From positions 434,001 through 498,000 of the forward strand of contig OY970063.1 of NCBI GenBank assembly GCA_963705275.1: a stretch of 64,000 nt of DNA, in the 5' to 3' direction. The translations under genes were made by a program, and so were the position numbers. The stretch is from Fen-1135 sp963705275. GTDB lineage: Bacteria; Desulfobacterota; Syntrophia; Syntrophales; UBA2185. Shown in pieces: positions 9,148 to 18,433 of the stretch. The number at the start of each line of letters is the position of its first letter. The first letter of the stretch is position 1. Below the pieces are notes generated by a model, which made no database searches, was not told where the DNA came from, and saw nothing but the letters and a program-made list of their open reading frames with translations.

Positions 9148-9336
9148 CTATTTAGGAAAGGTGATCTTCATTTCTTCCGCACACCCAAGCTCTGAAAATA
9201 AACGCTCCCAAAGACAGGCTCGTTTTATATCATCCGCTTTTATATATGTAAAGGTCAAACGCGCACAGCCGCGTCCGCTGCGGAAGTCCAACCGCTTTAC
9301 CTGCACTGTATCCCGGCAATCGGACTGCGCATTCAC
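9148..9336 (-). CDS. Possible small ORF upstream of lptC
   Basis: An open frame of 62 codons starting with GTG at 9336, preceded by GGAGG at good spacing, and ending 10 bases before the lptC ATG. The product (starts VNAQSDCRDTVQVKRLD, ends GCAEEMKITFPK) resembles nothing I recognise and has no signal or membrane segment. The 323-base gap between kdsC and lptC otherwise holds only overlapping short frames. The good ribosome site and its position are the only support; it may be a chance frame. Confidence 0.25.
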   Translation of the reverse strand: MNAQSDCRDTVQVKRLDFRSGRGCARLTFTYIKADDIKRACLWERLFSELGCAEEMKITFPK

Positions 9337-9460
9337 TTAGCCTCCATTTCTCGAAGGCGCGTCGCAAATACAGCGGCTCATCCTTTACAATTATCGATGA
9401 GACGGTTATATACAATTGCCTGGCGGCGGTTTAGTGAGATCACCATCAACTGCTCATTCT

Positions 9461-10006
9461 TCATAGGAAGCCATATTTTCTTGCTACATCAGTCCATTCG
9501 CCCTTAGCTTTCAGGATAACTTCACAGACCTCCCTTACGGCACCGCGGCCCCCTTTTCTTATAGTAACGTAATCAGCGCATTTTTTTACATCCTCTGCAG
9601 CATCGGCTACGGCCGCAGAAAATCCTGCTCTTCTTAGCAGCGAGATATCGACTATATCGTCTCCCACAAAGGCTATATGTTCATAATTAAGAGACCGATT
9701 ACGGAGTATAGTATCGGCGATTTCAAGTTTGTTGGTGACGCCCTGATGAACCTCGCTGATGCCGAGATCTCTGGCACGATGTTCAACGACCGTAGACCTT
9801 CTTCCCGTCACCAGTACTACATCGATTCCGTATCTCATCAGGACCTTGATCCCGTGTCCATCTTTCACGTCAAAATTTTTTATTTCGCGACCTGCATAAT
9901 CCATGATTATCCGTCCGTCCGTCATGACTCCATCAACATCCAGAATCAAAAGACGGATCAGTCTAATTCTTGCAATCACTTTGTCGTCGAGAATCCCGCC
10001 TGTCAC
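9461..10006 (-). CDS. kdsC: 3-deoxy-D-manno-octulosonate 8-phosphate phosphatase
   Basis: HAD-superfamily C0-type phosphatase (181 aa) that converts Kdo-8-phosphate to Kdo in lipopolysaccharide inner-core synthesis. The catalytic motif is LLILDVDGVMTDG (nucleophile and acid aspartates), the second motif is VTGR, and the Mg-binding loop is GDDIVDI. The start is GTG 10006 with a GGGGGA ribosome site four bases upstream; the overlapping ATG at 10008 meets a stop at once. It lies 20 bases after kdsA. The usual bacterial order kdsA/kdsC/lptCAB supports the call. Confidence 0.95.
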   Translation of the reverse strand: MTGGILDDKVIARIRLIRLLILDVDGVMTDGRIIMDYAGREIKNFDVKDGHGIKVLMRYGIDVVLVTGRRSTVVEHRARDLGISEVHQGVTNKLEIADTILRNRSLNYEHIAFVGDDIVDISLLRRAGFSAAVADAAEDVKKCADYVTIRKGGRGAVREVCEVILKAKGEWTDVARKYGFL

Positions 10007-10026
10007 ATCTTCCCCCTTTTGTCTCT

Positions 10027-10860
10027 CTAATCGGCTTTCGTCTTTTTTGTTATCGCGTCAATCCGCATCAGCGTAGCAAGAAGGTCATGGAGTGAATCGA
10101 GACCCACTGAATTCGGACCGTCGCATTTTGCAAGCTCAGGCTCATGATGCACTTCCACAAAGATGCCGTCAACTCCAACTGCAACGGCTGCCCGCGAGAG
10201 GTGGGGAACCATATAATTCTGACCTCCGGAGGATGTGCCCATTCCGCCCGGAAGCTGCACGCTATGTGTGGCGTCGAAAATCACGGGATAACCCATCTCC
10301 CTCATTAAAGGCAGTGAACGATAATCAACTACGAGATTATTATATCCGAAGGTCGCTCCCCTTTCCGTGACCATTATATTTTCGTTCCCCGTTGAAGATG
10401 CCTTGAGAAGTATGTTTTTAACATCCCACGGCGCAAGAAACTGTCCCTTCTTGATATTGACGATCTTGGCCTTTCTGGCAACTTCAATTACGAAGTCTGT
10501 CTGCCTGCAGAGAAATGCAGGCACCTGCATCACATCGAGAATCTCTGAAGCAGGGCCAATCTCTTCGAAACGATGCACATCTGAGAGGATCTTAATGCCA
10601 AAATCCGTCTTTATGTCAGCTAGAATCCGAAGCCCCTCAACGACTCCAGGACCTCTGAAGGAATCGATGGACGTCCGGTTTGCCTTGTCATAAGACGCTT
10701 TAAATATGAAAGGCAGCTTCAGCCGACCGGTAATGTCTTTCAAAAATAGCGCCGTTTTTCTTGTCGTCTCTTCGTCCTCTATAACACAGGGACCGGCGAT
10801 GAGAATGAAGGGGGCCCCATCTCCAATAACCATATCATCCAGGATAATCTGCCTCATCAT
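10027..10860 (-). CDS. kdsA: 3-deoxy-8-phosphooctulonate synthase
   Basis: Condenses phosphoenolpyruvate with arabinose-5-phosphate to give Kdo-8-phosphate. The protein is 277 aa and has the family motifs AGPCVIE, FKASYDKANRTS, IKILSDVH, QVPAFLCRQTD and KKGQFLAPWD, plus DATHSVQLPGG near residue 195. The Cys in VIEDEE-adjacent AGPCV suggests a metal-dependent type II enzyme, which is inference. Two adjacent ATGs (10860 and 10857) follow GAGG. It is cotranscribed with kdsC. CTP synthase, often next to kdsA, is not here. Confidence 0.96.
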   Translation of the reverse strand: MMRQIILDDMVIGDGAPFILIAGPCVIEDEETTRKTALFLKDITGRLKLPFIFKASYDKANRTSIDSFRGPGVVEGLRILADIKTDFGIKILSDVHRFEEIGPASEILDVMQVPAFLCRQTDFVIEVARKAKIVNIKKGQFLAPWDVKNILLKASSTGNENIMVTERGATFGYNNLVVDYRSLPLMREMGYPVIFDATHSVQLPGGMGTSSGGQNYMVPHLSRAAVAVGVDGIFVEVHHEPELAKCDGPNSVGLDSLHDLLATLMRIDAITKKTKAD

Positions 10861-10941
10861 TTTCTACCTCTTCATCGTACTCATAAATCTGTCAATGCGC
10901 TCTGCCTCATCCATCTTCTCCGATCTCAACTATGCCGCTGC

Positions 10942-12963
10942 TCACGATTCACGATGCTTCTGCTGCAATATCTTTATCTTCAAAGCAGGAATCTTCTTGG
11001 CTGCCACGTTCGAATCAGGATTGAGCTCATAGGCATGAATGTAAGCTTTTAGGGCATCCTGATACATCCCCTTCTTTTCATATGCCTTACCCAGACTAAG
11101 ATAGACATCATCGTCCTCTGCATCATACCTTAATGAAATTTTATAGTATTCAATCTCCTTATCTACATCATTCTTGAGACCGTAGACATATCCGAGGCCC
11201 GAGTAAGCAGTCGCTCTCTTAGGATTAATATTTATCATTTTCTTGTAGGTTTTGATGGCATTTTCATACTGCTTTTCATCCGTGTAGTGTTCCGCCAGAA
11301 TATCCAGGACATCCATGTTCGGACGGGACGAGGCTACATACTCGTACTCGCGAATGGCTTCTTTTTTTCTGCCAAGCTTATCGTAAGTGTATGCAAGGTT
11401 ATAATGGACCTGAGCATCCTTAATTCCATATTTGATCGCTTTTTCGTAGTACTCAGCTGATAGCTTATATTTCTTAAGTTCGCCGTATGCAAAACCAAGA
11501 TTAGCATGAATGGCTGCTTTTCTGGGTGAGGTTTTCAGAATTTTCTCATAAACCCTGATAGCTTCATTGTAACGCTTATTCTTGAAGTCGATGTCAGCCA
11601 GTTTTGTTGTGGCTTCCAGATCCCCCGGATTTGTCTTGAGAACTGCCTGGTATTCCCGTGCGGCATCATGGTCTTGATTCCTTTTTTCGTAAGCAGAAGC
11701 AAGATTGTAGTGAACCACAGGATCCTTCGGATTCAAAGATATGGCCTTCTTATAATTCTCTATTTCTTCCTTCCACTGTCCCTTGCCGCCATAGGCAAGG
11801 CCCAGATTTGCGTAGGCTGTGGCATTACGCGGCTGTTTAGCAACAATTTCCTTATACAACCTTATAGATTCATCGTAGTTTCCGGCCCTAAGGTTGGCGC
11901 CGGCTAAGGCAATCTTTACGTGCTCAGTTTCCCGCGCCTTTGTCAGAACAATCCTGTACTGCTCGACGGCATTTTTTAAATCATTCGCCTTTTCATACGC
12001 CTCGCCAAGTCTGAATCGCACCAGCGTATCATCGGGGTTTATCTGCAGGGATTCTTTATAGTTCGCAATGGCCTTTCCCCATGCTCCCGTATTGCCATAA
12101 GCATATCCGATATTTGCTAACACAGACGCATCGCGGGGACTTATCTTAAGGAGCTTCACGCCCGCTTTGATTGCTTTATCATAATCCCGTGTCTTAATAT
12201 AGCACCTTAAGAGTCCCGCCAAAGAACCGGCATCATCCCTCTTCAGCGAAAGGATATCGTTATACTGAGCAATTGCCTTCTCTGCCAAGCCTGACTGCTC
12301 GTAGATAGCCGCCAGCATTTTGCGAACGCCGACATCTTTCTTATTCATGTCTATGGCCCGTTTCAGATACTCAATCTGGGCTTGCTGATTCTCCGAATTC
12401 TTGGCATATCTCAACCAGTCCTGCGGCATAATTACGACTTTCATGGGAACGGATGCAATTACTTCCCCTTTATATTTTACTGCTATACTGCCGGCATCGG
12501 CGGCTGCATCACGCTGGCCTTTACTCCGGGTCATGACAACCTTATCGACCAAATCGATGCCTCGAAGCATTACGCGGAAGTGATCCGTTCCGCCAAGCCC
12601 ATCAACATGCACCGTAACTCCGCGACCGAAAAAGACGTCCGTGGTAATGTCTTTCACAACAAATTCATCCCGATAAGAAATATCTAATACATCGCCCTTT
12701 TTCAATCTGTAGTCTTTCCCGTTCTTTTCCACGTCCAGATAATAAAATTGCGGTTTCCCTCCAAGAAGAACAAATGAAAAAGTGTTCTTTAATCTCACGA
12801 GACTTAAGGGATACTTATGCATTTTCTCGGGAAATGCATAAGTGGCGATTATCCAGGCAAGAATGAGCATGGCCGCCACGGAAGCTGCAATGATGGCGAT
12901 AAACAACCCTCTGCCCGGCCTATTAAGACCCTCCCATTTTCTTCTGATAAAGCTGGATCCCAT
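10942..12963 (-). CDS. Membrane-anchored TPR repeat protein
   Basis: A 673-aa protein with one N-terminal membrane segment (about residues 20-42) and a beta-rich extracytoplasmic region (about 60-190, including an AVKYKGE strand pattern). About 13 tetratricopeptide repeats then fill residues 200-660 (for example ASVLANIGYAYGNTGAWGKA and VHYNLAYTYDKLGRKKEA). TPR arrays bind partner proteins, and this topology would place them outside the cytoplasm. The position between xerD and kdsA suggests an envelope-linked role, but no specific function can be assigned. Confidence 0.8.
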   Translation of the reverse strand: MGSSFIRRKWEGLNRPGRGLFIAIIAASVAAMLILAWIIATYAFPEKMHKYPLSLVRLKNTFSFVLLGGKPQFYYLDVEKNGKDYRLKKGDVLDISYRDEFVVKDITTDVFFGRGVTVHVDGLGGTDHFRVMLRGIDLVDKVVMTRSKGQRDAAADAGSIAVKYKGEVIASVPMKVVIMPQDWLRYAKNSENQQAQIEYLKRAIDMNKKDVGVRKMLAAIYEQSGLAEKAIAQYNDILSLKRDDAGSLAGLLRCYIKTRDYDKAIKAGVKLLKISPRDASVLANIGYAYGNTGAWGKAIANYKESLQINPDDTLVRFRLGEAYEKANDLKNAVEQYRIVLTKARETEHVKIALAGANLRAGNYDESIRLYKEIVAKQPRNATAYANLGLAYGGKGQWKEEIENYKKAISLNPKDPVVHYNLASAYEKRNQDHDAAREYQAVLKTNPGDLEATTKLADIDFKNKRYNEAIRVYEKILKTSPRKAAIHANLGFAYGELKKYKLSAEYYEKAIKYGIKDAQVHYNLAYTYDKLGRKKEAIREYEYVASSRPNMDVLDILAEHYTDEKQYENAIKTYKKMININPKRATAYSGLGYVYGLKNDVDKEIEYYKISLRYDAEDDDVYLSLGKAYEKKGMYQDALKAYIHAYELNPDSNVAAKKIPALKIKILQQKHRES

Positions 12964-12984
12964 AATTTGCCTTTAGATCACTTA

Positions 12985-13872
12985 TTAGCCTCTCGGGTGG
13001 TATCTCTTATGGATGGATTTCAATCTTTCCCGAGTAATATGCGTGTAGATCTGTGTCGTTGCTATATCTGCATGACCGAGCATAATCTGAACGGAGCGGA
13101 GATCAGCTCCCCCTTCCAGCAGATGTGACGCAAAAGAGTGCCTGAATGTATGGGGATGTACTTTTTTGTTGAGCCCAGCTCGAAGCACATACCGTCTCAC
13201 AATTTTCCAGAAACCCTGACGTGTCAGCCCATAACCCGACCTATTGAGAAAGAGGATGTTCGTTTTTTGCCCCTTAATGAACTTCGGTCTTTCCTGATTT
13301 ACATATTCACAAACACAGTTATAGGCGGATCGTCCTATGGGAACAATACGTTCTTTGCCGCCCTTACCCATAACAACAAGGTATCCAACCTGCCAGTTAA
13401 TGCTGTTCATGGTCAGCGCAATAATTTCCGAAACGCGAATCCCTGTTGCGTACATGAGTTCCATCATCGCAGTGTCCCTTATGGCTGCGGGATTTTTCAT
13501 GCCTGGCTGAGCAAGAAGCAGATTCATTTCTTCCTTACTGAGTGTATCAGGGAGACGCGCCCAAACCTTCGCCAGTCCGATATTCGCCAGGGGATTTGCA
13601 TCAATTCTTTTCTCGCGGAGCAAGAACTTAAAGAACCCTCTAACAGCCGCCAGTCCTCTATTCACAGATCTCGCGTTGAGTCCGCCTTTCTTGACCTGCT
13701 CCAAATATGAAATAATTTCATCAGGTGTAACATCTGCGGCTTCTTGTTTGCCTCTATTTTGCACAAGGTTGACAAATCGATTCAAATCGTGGCTGTAGGC
13801 CTCTATCGTGAGGCGGGAAGCCCCTTTCTCAACGGCAAGAAAATTCAGATACTCATCAATCAAATCATTCAC
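12985..13872 (-). CDS. xerD: Site-specific tyrosine recombinase XerD
   Basis: Tyrosine recombinase (295 aa) of the XerC/XerD type that resolves chromosome dimers at dif during division. It has an N-terminal SAM-like core-binding domain (about 1-85) and a catalytic domain with Arg in ATGIRVSEI, the HTFRHSFASHL box, GHADIATTQIYTHI with the Tyr nucleophile, and a conserved KGGKERIVP. Length and ending are typical of the housekeeping enzyme rather than a phage integrase. GTG 13872 is chosen because AAAGG lies seven bases upstream and it gives the normal length; a longer TTG start at 13920 is possible. XerC is not in the window. Confidence 0.92.
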   Translation of the reverse strand: MNDLIDEYLNFLAVEKGASRLTIEAYSHDLNRFVNLVQNRGKQEAADVTPDEIISYLEQVKKGGLNARSVNRGLAAVRGFFKFLLREKRIDANPLANIGLAKVWARLPDTLSKEEMNLLLAQPGMKNPAAIRDTAMMELMYATGIRVSEIIALTMNSINWQVGYLVVMGKGGKERIVPIGRSAYNCVCEYVNQERPKFIKGQKTNILFLNRSGYGLTRQGFWKIVRRYVLRAGLNKKVHPHTFRHSFASHLLEGGADLRSVQIMLGHADIATTQIYTHITRERLKSIHKRYHPRG

Positions 13873-14144
13873 GGAAAGGCCTTTGGACAATCTGCAAGAG
13901 GCATCACAACCGGCAAACAATCACCCTTTCTCTGTTTGACCGTAACAAAAATAATTGTCCCCGCGTGCTTTCGCTGCCGAATTACCAATGCGGACTATTA
14001 CAGGGAGCCGCCCTATTCACCTGTTAGACTCTCAACGTGTTTTTAACTTAAATGATTGAAGGACGCAAAGATTTTTTGCCTGTCGCCATTAATGATAAAG
14101 CATGAAGTGCAAAGATAGAGGAAATTAAATGGAAAGGCAGATCA

Positions 14145-16760
14145 TCATTTTGGCAGATTATCCAGTATCGCTTTCATCTTCTCGATGTCATATGGAACAT
14201 CAACTCTCCAGCAGAATTCATTCTCCTTGAATTCTGAAACGAGGGGATCATCCGAATATCCGCATGAAACAATGGCCTTGACATGAGGATCTATGGTAAA
14301 AAGTTCCTTCAAGGTATCCTTCCCGCCCATCCCGTCTGGCACGTTCAGATCCAATACGACCGCATAAAATGGATAACCTTTTTCTGCGGCCATCTTATAG
14401 AGATCAACGGCTTCACTGCCATTCTTTGCATACTCAACTTCATATCCAAGATAGTTAAGGACAATGCCTGTTGAATTCCGTACCGCCTCATCGTCATCCA
14501 TAACCAATACCTTACCCTTTCTGGTAATTATTTGTTCCGTGACGCCTTTCCCTGAGGAGTCCAGCTGCGGTGAAGCAGGCAAATAGACGATGACGGTAGA
14601 CCCCATACCCGGTTCAGATTCGACGGTGATGAAGCCATCGTGTTTCTTTATGATGGAATAGCATACGGCAAGTCCCAGACCCATGCCTCTTGCGCTTCCT
14701 GTCGGCTTCGTCGTGAAATAAGGGTCAAATATTTTCGGCAAATCCTCCTTCGAAATACCGGCGCCATGATCCCTGATGGACCATTTCACATAACTGCCAT
14801 CTTTCAACGGCAGACCGTTGCCTGCCGATATATTCACATTTTCGGCACGAATAGTTATTATTCCGACGTTATGCATAGCTTCGCGCGCATTGATCAAGAG
14901 ATTGTGGATCACCTGTCGGATCTGCACATCATCCATTTCTACAGGCCACAGATTATCAGGCAGCGAGGATTCACATATTACATTAGAACCGCTCAGAGGA
15001 AGATCTACAGAATCCGTCAATAACTTTGAAATGGAGCCGATTTTTCTTAGGGGTTCGCCTCCTTTGGCGAAGGTCATCAAACGATGGGCCAATTCCTTCG
15101 CCTGATGACCCACCTTCTCAGCTATTTCGAGCCCCTCTCCCAAGAGTTCCTGTTGTTCATCTGGAAGAGATAATTTGGCGGCAAATATATTGCGCAGCAT
15201 GACAGATACTAAATTATTAAAGTCATGCGCAATTCCACTGGCAAAAATACCGAGTGATTCAAGCTTATTAACTCGTGACAACTCTTCTTCCGCCCTTCGG
15301 CGATCCGTAACATCATCCAGTGTTTCTATTGCGCCAACAAGACTTCCTTGGGTATCCCTGATTACCGCTGCAGTAAAGTGAAGCCATTTCCCCGTCTCTC
15401 CCAGTTCCGGAAAAAAGTCTGTTGCCTCATAAGCCTCGTCCACCAACCGCGACTTCGTGTACTTATCAAGATACCACTGAGGAATTGACTCCAAGGCTTG
15501 ATCCACCAATAGATCCGCCAAACAGGGTCTCTCTGCGCCATAGAATGCCCTCCATTGCCCTTTTGTGCCGACGATCTCTTCCGCCTTGATGCCACTGAGT
15601 TCCTCCAACGCCCTGTTCCAGTATATTACTCTGTGGTCTTTCCCGATTACGAACGTTGGAATGGGGGAACCTTCAATAACTCTGTGTAATCTCTGCTCAC
15701 TCTCCTTGAGCTTTTCCTCCGCCTTCTTACGATCGGTGATGTCAGTAAAGATGGCGATACTACCTAAATACTGCCCATCCTTGTCATATACCGGCTTTGG
15801 CGAAACCAAGACTTGAATCTTATTGCCATCTTTGTGGGTGATAACAATTTCATAGGGGTCATCTTCCCCCTTTTCTCTCTTAATCCGTTGTTCCTGGAAA
15901 ATTTTTTGATTCTCCTCTTCTACATACAATTTTGCGGCAGGATAACCGACAAGCTCTTCCTTGGGATATCCGGTCATCTCACAGAATTTCCTATTAACAA
16001 AGGTGCGAATACCTTTATTATCAACCATCCCTAAACCTTCATTCATGGTCTCAATCAGTAGCCGGTATTGCTCTTCGCTCTCCCTGAGCTTTTCCTCCGC
16101 CTTCTTACGATCGGTGATGTCAGCAAAGATGGCGATACTACCTACATACTGCCCATCCTTGTCATATACCGGCTTTGGCGAAACCAAGACTTGAATCTTA
16201 TTGCCATCTTTGTGGGTGATAACAATTTCATAGGGGTCATCTTCCCCCTTTTCTCTCTTAATCCGTTGTTCCTGGAAAATTTTTTGATTCTCCTCTTCTA
16301 CATACAATTTTGCGGCAGGATAACCGACAAGCTCTTCCTTGGGATATCCGGTCATCTCACAGAATTTCCTATTAACAAAGGTGCGAATACCTTTATTATC
16401 AACCATCCCTAAACCTTCATTCATGGTCTCAATCAGTAGCCGGTATCTCTCTTCGGTCTCCCGCAGGGCATTTTCCGATTTACGGATAGAGTAGAAGAGC
16501 GGTGCAATCAAGGCAACTCCTGCCACCATCAGCACGGATATAACAACGCCAACCAAATCGTCGAGCAGTGTGATATTAGGGGTTACTTGTATATGAAGAA
16601 AGGGCAATACATCTACGATGCGCCTCACAGCCATGAGTACAAGCCCAATCGCTATTAATATCCACGCGGCTCGAGCTTCTGTTACGCGTATCAACCTAAG
16701 CGCCAAGACGGCTGCCACTACTTGAAGCAAAACTGAAATCAATAAAATATACTCAATCAT
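14145..16760 (-). CDS. Hybrid sensor histidine kinase with three PAS domains and a receiver
   Basis: An 871-aa membrane signalling kinase. Three hydrophobic segments (about 3-22, 32-50 and 68-92) are followed by PAS domains at about 103-225, 229-351 and 355-480. A HisKA dimerisation domain carries the phospho-acceptor in GIAHDFNNL (near 510), then an ATPase domain with DHGAGI and GMGLGLAV (to about 720), then a receiver (about 740-866) with phospho-acceptor Asp in VLDLNVPDG. PAS1 and PAS2 are almost identical owing to a recent DNA duplication. In the receiver the conserved lysine before the last proline is replaced (VDVPYDIEK). Upstream it faces the divergent DRTGG gene. Its signal and downstream regulator are unknown. 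Confidence 0.9.
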   Translation of the reverse strand: MIEYILLISVLLQVVAAVLALRLIRVTEARAAWILIAIGLVLMAVRRIVDVLPFLHIQVTPNITLLDDLVGVVISVLMVAGVALIAPLFYSIRKSENALRETEERYRLLIETMNEGLGMVDNKGIRTFVNRKFCEMTGYPKEELVGYPAAKLYVEEENQKIFQEQRIKREKGEDDPYEIVITHKDGNKIQVLVSPKPVYDKDGQYVGSIAIFADITDRKKAEEKLRESEEQYRLLIETMNEGLGMVDNKGIRTFVNRKFCEMTGYPKEELVGYPAAKLYVEEENQKIFQEQRIKREKGEDDPYEIVITHKDGNKIQVLVSPKPVYDKDGQYLGSIAIFTDITDRKKAEEKLKESEQRLHRVIEGSPIPTFVIGKDHRVIYWNRALEELSGIKAEEIVGTKGQWRAFYGAERPCLADLLVDQALESIPQWYLDKYTKSRLVDEAYEATDFFPELGETGKWLHFTAAVIRDTQGSLVGAIETLDDVTDRRRAEEELSRVNKLESLGIFASGIAHDFNNLVSVMLRNIFAAKLSLPDEQQELLGEGLEIAEKVGHQAKELAHRLMTFAKGGEPLRKIGSISKLLTDSVDLPLSGSNVICESSLPDNLWPVEMDDVQIRQVIHNLLINAREAMHNVGIITIRAENVNISAGNGLPLKDGSYVKWSIRDHGAGISKEDLPKIFDPYFTTKPTGSARGMGLGLAVCYSIIKKHDGFITVESEPGMGSTVIVYLPASPQLDSSGKGVTEQIITRKGKVLVMDDDEAVRNSTGIVLNYLGYEVEYAKNGSEAVDLYKMAAEKGYPFYAVVLDLNVPDGMGGKDTLKELFTIDPHVKAIVSCGYSDDPLVSEFKENEFCWRVDVPYDIEKMKAILDNLPK
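15701..16444. repeat. Tandem 378-bp in-frame duplication of a PAS domain
   Basis: The stretch 15701-16066 recurs at 16079-16444 with a period of exactly 378 bases (126 codons). I see only about three mismatches in roughly 366 bases, for example TAAAGATGG versus CAAAGATGG after GTGATGTCAG, and CTAAATACTG versus CTACATACTG. The unit encodes one PAS plus PAC domain of the histidine kinase. The near identity at synonymous positions shows a recent event or ongoing gene conversion. Copy number could vary by recombination, and the site is prone to assembly collapse. Confidence 0.95.
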
Positions 16761-17185
16761 GACTCGCCTTCGTCGCCTTAATGCGAAGATAAATAATAAA
16801 ATCCTAGCAGATTTTCACTGCGGGTGGAATTTCTATCACAAAAGCCCCTGCACATGAAGGAATATTTGATACGCCACGCTCTTCCCGTTGCGCCCCCACA
16901 TTGGTCGTGGTCATCGTGCGGAGCTACGAAATGTCAGAACGTGCTGTAAGTGATAATATGCCACTTTGCTTAATATCTGTACAGCAACACTTTTTACGCT
17001 TCCGTATAATCGGAGAAGTAGGCGTGTTTTCTCCAGAGTAGTCAAAAATTCTGTTGACACAGCGAATAGCATATGGTAAGCGCACTCCCGTACTTTACGG
17101 ACGCATTGTGTTGCGATAAGAACATCCTGGTATTTATTGACAACAGACAAATCCTCTAAATATCTCTAGAAGTTGGAAATTTAAA
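16761..17185. promoter_or_regulatory. Divergent intergenic region with a possible sigma-70-like promoter
   Basis: About 425 bases between the minus-strand histidine kinase and the plus-strand DRTGG operon. I see no gene. A TTGACA at 17137-17142 with TATCTC 18 bases on (17161-17166) could be the promoter for the oxidoreductase operon, placing the start about a dozen bases before the TTG at 17186. Another TTGACA near 17053 has no good -10 partner. No Rex-type or FNR-type palindrome was recognised. Confidence 0.35.
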
Positions 17186-17548
17186 TTGACCCTCCACGAA
17201 TTAAAAAAGCTTCTTGACGCAGAAGTCCTGATCGGTGAAGACCAGATGGACATGGAAGTGAAGACAGCCTTTGTCGCCGACCTCATGAGTGACGTTCTTG
17301 CCTTCGCGACTGCAGGGAGTCTTTTGATTACAGGTTTAACAAATCCTCAGGTTGTAAGGACAGCAGATGTGCTTGATATAGCTGCAATAATCATGGGTCG
17401 AGGGAAATTACCATCCCAGGAGACCTTCCAGTTAGCGGAGGAACTTAACATCCCCATTCTTACGACCAAGTATATTCTGTTTGAGATCGCTGGACGGTTG
17501 TACGCTAAAGGTATAAGAGGTTGTATAGAAAAAGTGGGGAGTAAATAA
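17186..17548 (+). CDS. DRTGG domain protein
   Basis: A 120-aa single-domain DRTGG-family protein. This fold of unknown function is named after a motif in phosphotransacetylase-like proteins and is common next to iron-iron hydrogenase genes. Supporting segments are FVADLMSDVLAF, SLLITGLTNPQVVRTADVLDIAAIIM and the ending FEIAGRLYAKGI. No membrane or signal segment. TTG start at 17186 with only a weak ribosome site. It is the first gene of a five-gene accessory set preceding the NuoE/HndB/NuoF-like genes and is similar in design to the second DRTGG gene at 18026. A ligand-binding or assembly role is inference from context. Confidence 0.75.
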   Translation: MTLHELKKLLDAEVLIGEDQMDMEVKTAFVADLMSDVLAFATAGSLLITGLTNPQVVRTADVLDIAAIIMGRGKLPSQETFQLAEELNIPILTTKYILFEIAGRLYAKGIRGCIEKVGSK

Positions 17549-17556
17549 GCGTAATC

Positions 17557-18003
17557 GTGGATGAAAAACCCCTGTATGAAGGAAGTTTTACAGTCGTCGG
17601 CGGTAATTTTGACAATGCTGGAGAAGTGTCAACTAATATCAAGTCGATTTTGAAGAAGATAGGGCTCTCCAAAGATGTGGTCAGGAAAGCGGCCCTCGTT
17701 GCTTATGAATCGGAAATAAATATTGTGTCTTATGCTAGAAAAGGGATGATCAGACTCCGCGTTGTCCCTGACTGCATAATGATAGAGGCTATAGATGAAG
17801 GCCAGGGGATTCCGGACATCGAGCAGGCCATGCAACCCGGATTCTCGACGGCGAATCAGAAGATCAGGGAAATGGGGTTTGGTGCCGGAATGGGATTGTG
17901 CAATATAAGAAGCTTTTCTGATGTATTTCAAATCTCGTCTGAAATCGGCAAAGGCACACACCTCAAAATGATCATCAAGGCGAACAGCAGCGTTATTCAA
18001 TAG
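17557..18003 (+). CDS. RsbW-like anti-sigma-type ATPase
   Basis: A 148-aa GHKL ATPase of the serine-kinase/anti-sigma factor (RsbW/SpoIIAB) type. The N-box is seen as AYESEINIVSYA, then EAIDEGQGI (G1), then MGFGAGMGLCNIRSFSD (G2), close to the conserved GxGLG pattern. GTG start at 17557. Proteins of this kind sit in [FeFe]-hydrogenase-type clusters of anaerobes between DRTGG and PHP genes. No sigma factor or anti-anti-sigma gene is next to it. It may regulate by phosphorylation or act as an ATP-dependent maturation factor; this is unresolved. Confidence 0.75.
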   Translation: MDEKPLYEGSFTVVGGNFDNAGEVSTNIKSILKKIGLSKDVVRKAALVAYESEINIVSYARKGMIRLRVVPDCIMIEAIDEGQGIPDIEQAMQPGFSTANQKIREMGFGAGMGLCNIRSFSDVFQISSEIGKGTHLKMIIKANSSVIQ

Positions 18004-18025
18004 TCGCCAAAAGGAGTGCCGTGAC

Positions 18026-18370
18026 GTGGATTTAGAATCTGTCGTCAAAGCCCTGAATTTAAAGGTCAGATCCGGTGAGGACAAGCTGAAAGCGGAGATT
18101 CGCGGAGGGTACGTAGGGGATTTGTTGAGCGATGTCATGGCAAACAGCAAAGAGGGCGACATCTGGATTACCCGCCAGGTTCATCAGAATATCGTTGCCG
18201 TGGCCAGTCTTAAAGAACATGCGGGTATAATCCTCGTTCACGGAAGCGAGCCTGCAAAGGACACCATCGAAAAAGCCATCAAAGGGGGCGTTCCTGTAAT
18301 GGTATCGGATCTTCCGTGTTTTGAGATTACCGGCAGAATATACGCATTAATAAGCAAGAAGACCGATTGA
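18026..18370 (+). CDS. DRTGG domain protein (second copy)
   Basis: A 114-aa DRTGG domain protein with GGYVGDLLSDVMANSKEG, WITRQVHQNIVAVA, and CFEITGRIYAL at the C-terminus. It is clearly paralogous to the product of 17186-17548 but diverged. GTG start with AAGGAG upstream. It lies between the RsbW-like ATPase and the PHP phosphoesterase and is probably in the same transcription unit. Confidence 0.75.
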   Translation: MDLESVVKALNLKVRSGEDKLKAEIRGGYVGDLLSDVMANSKEGDIWITRQVHQNIVAVASLKEHAGIILVHGSEPAKDTIEKAIKGGVPVMVSDLPCFEITGRIYALISKKTD

Positions 18371-18433
18371 AGCAGGAGCGGAGAAAAGAAAACACCGACA
18401 GCGGCCTTTTCTTCTCATGGATACTAAGTCTAT

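Noticed and set aside
12985..13872. Tyrosine recombinase gene as an integrase of a mobile element
   Set aside because: Length, motifs and setting in the kdsA/TPR block match housekeeping XerD; no element borders it.
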